Shown here: piece after piece, positions 63,791 to 64,000 of the stretch
Numbering within the stretch: the first letter of the stretch is position 1
Layout of the letters: the number at the start of each line of letters is the position of its first letter
NCBI GenBank assembly: GCA_018292915.2
Contig: JACVVK020000053.1
Span: 2,187,501-2,251,500 of the forward strand
Direction: 5' to 3'
Source: Batillaria attramentaria
Taxonomy: Eukaryota; Mollusca; Gastropoda; Batillariidae
Length of the DNA: 64,000 nucleotides
The notes under the pieces: model-generated
The model's input: the letters and a program-made list of their open reading frames with translations, nothing else
The model's database searches: none
Told to the model about the DNA's origin: nothing
Program-made: the position numbers and the translations under genes

Positions 63791-64000
63791 GACAGACAGT
63801 GTGATCTGAAATATTCACATGTAATGTGGCGGTTTGCTGAAGTGGGTTTTACTGAGCGAATATGGAAACCAGTGTCACTTCAGGTCGTTACATCTTTCTC
63901 TTTTCTGATCGTTCGCGGTAGGGAGAAGCTCAGTCGACTAGTGCCGCCGATTGTTTTCAGTTCTAGCACCTGACAGTGGCGTTATTGTTGTTTACACCAC
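63791..64000. other. window-end flank without recognisable features
   Basis: Single-copy-like sequence. No gene or repeat is supported. Confidence 0.4.

Overview
The window reads as animal nuclear DNA, probably from a marine invertebrate and perhaps a mollusc or other lophotrochozoan. It has GT-AG introns, tRNA-headed SINEs, CR1/jockey-like LINE remnants, Gypsy, PIF/Harbinger, hAT-like and TA-target transposons, and very long CA/GT microsatellites. The taxon is an inference. Nothing bacterial, phage, plasmid or CRISPR-like is seen.

The one convincing host gene lies on the + strand. Three exons (16930-17012, 50028-50217, 61268-61557) join in frame and encode the last ~187 residues of an RGK-family (Rad/Gem/Rem/Kir) small GTPase. 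They include NKTD (G4) and ETSAAL (G5) motifs, a basic C-terminal tail and a final DNLYEL with no CAAX box. Exons for the N-terminus and P-loop were not found and probably lie upstream of base 1. The two introns are 33.0 kb and 11.05 kb. A ~59-bp tandem duplication has copied the 3' splice site in front of the middle exon.

The rest is mainly repeats. About 20 unrelated minisatellite arrays (units 16-56 bp, 2 to ~72 copies) fill roughly 18 kb. By region: 1-2430, two arrays; 2430-7370, mostly unassigned sequence; 7374-8697, 43-, 51- and 28-bp arrays; 8700-12530, mostly unassigned with SINEs; 12530-14840, a TIR repeat split by a foldback element; 15690-16640, an array and a SINE; 18270-20757, a 35-bp satellite; 21558-26158, two Harbinger-like deletion derivatives around three arrays; 30985-36315, arrays, a decayed LINE and a SINE; 36523-38148, CA arrays and a TA-target element; 38440-41215, a nested ~370/280-bp complex repeat; 41220-49650, copies of one TIR family, a hAT-like element and a 37-bp array; 50738-54870, arrays and a second hAT-like element; 55154-57053, a young, internally deleted Gypsy element; 58257-61045, a LINE end and 24/30-bp arrays; 61990-63790, a 42-bp array just 3' of the RGK gene.

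The most unusual signal is a set of three tiny hairpin insertions (33, 35 and 41 bp). All start CAAAGA and end TCTTTG, have a 3-nt loop, and are flanked by 7-bp direct repeats. In two cases neighbouring repeat copies show the empty site. They behave like a minute palindromic mobile sequence and deserve a genome-wide search.
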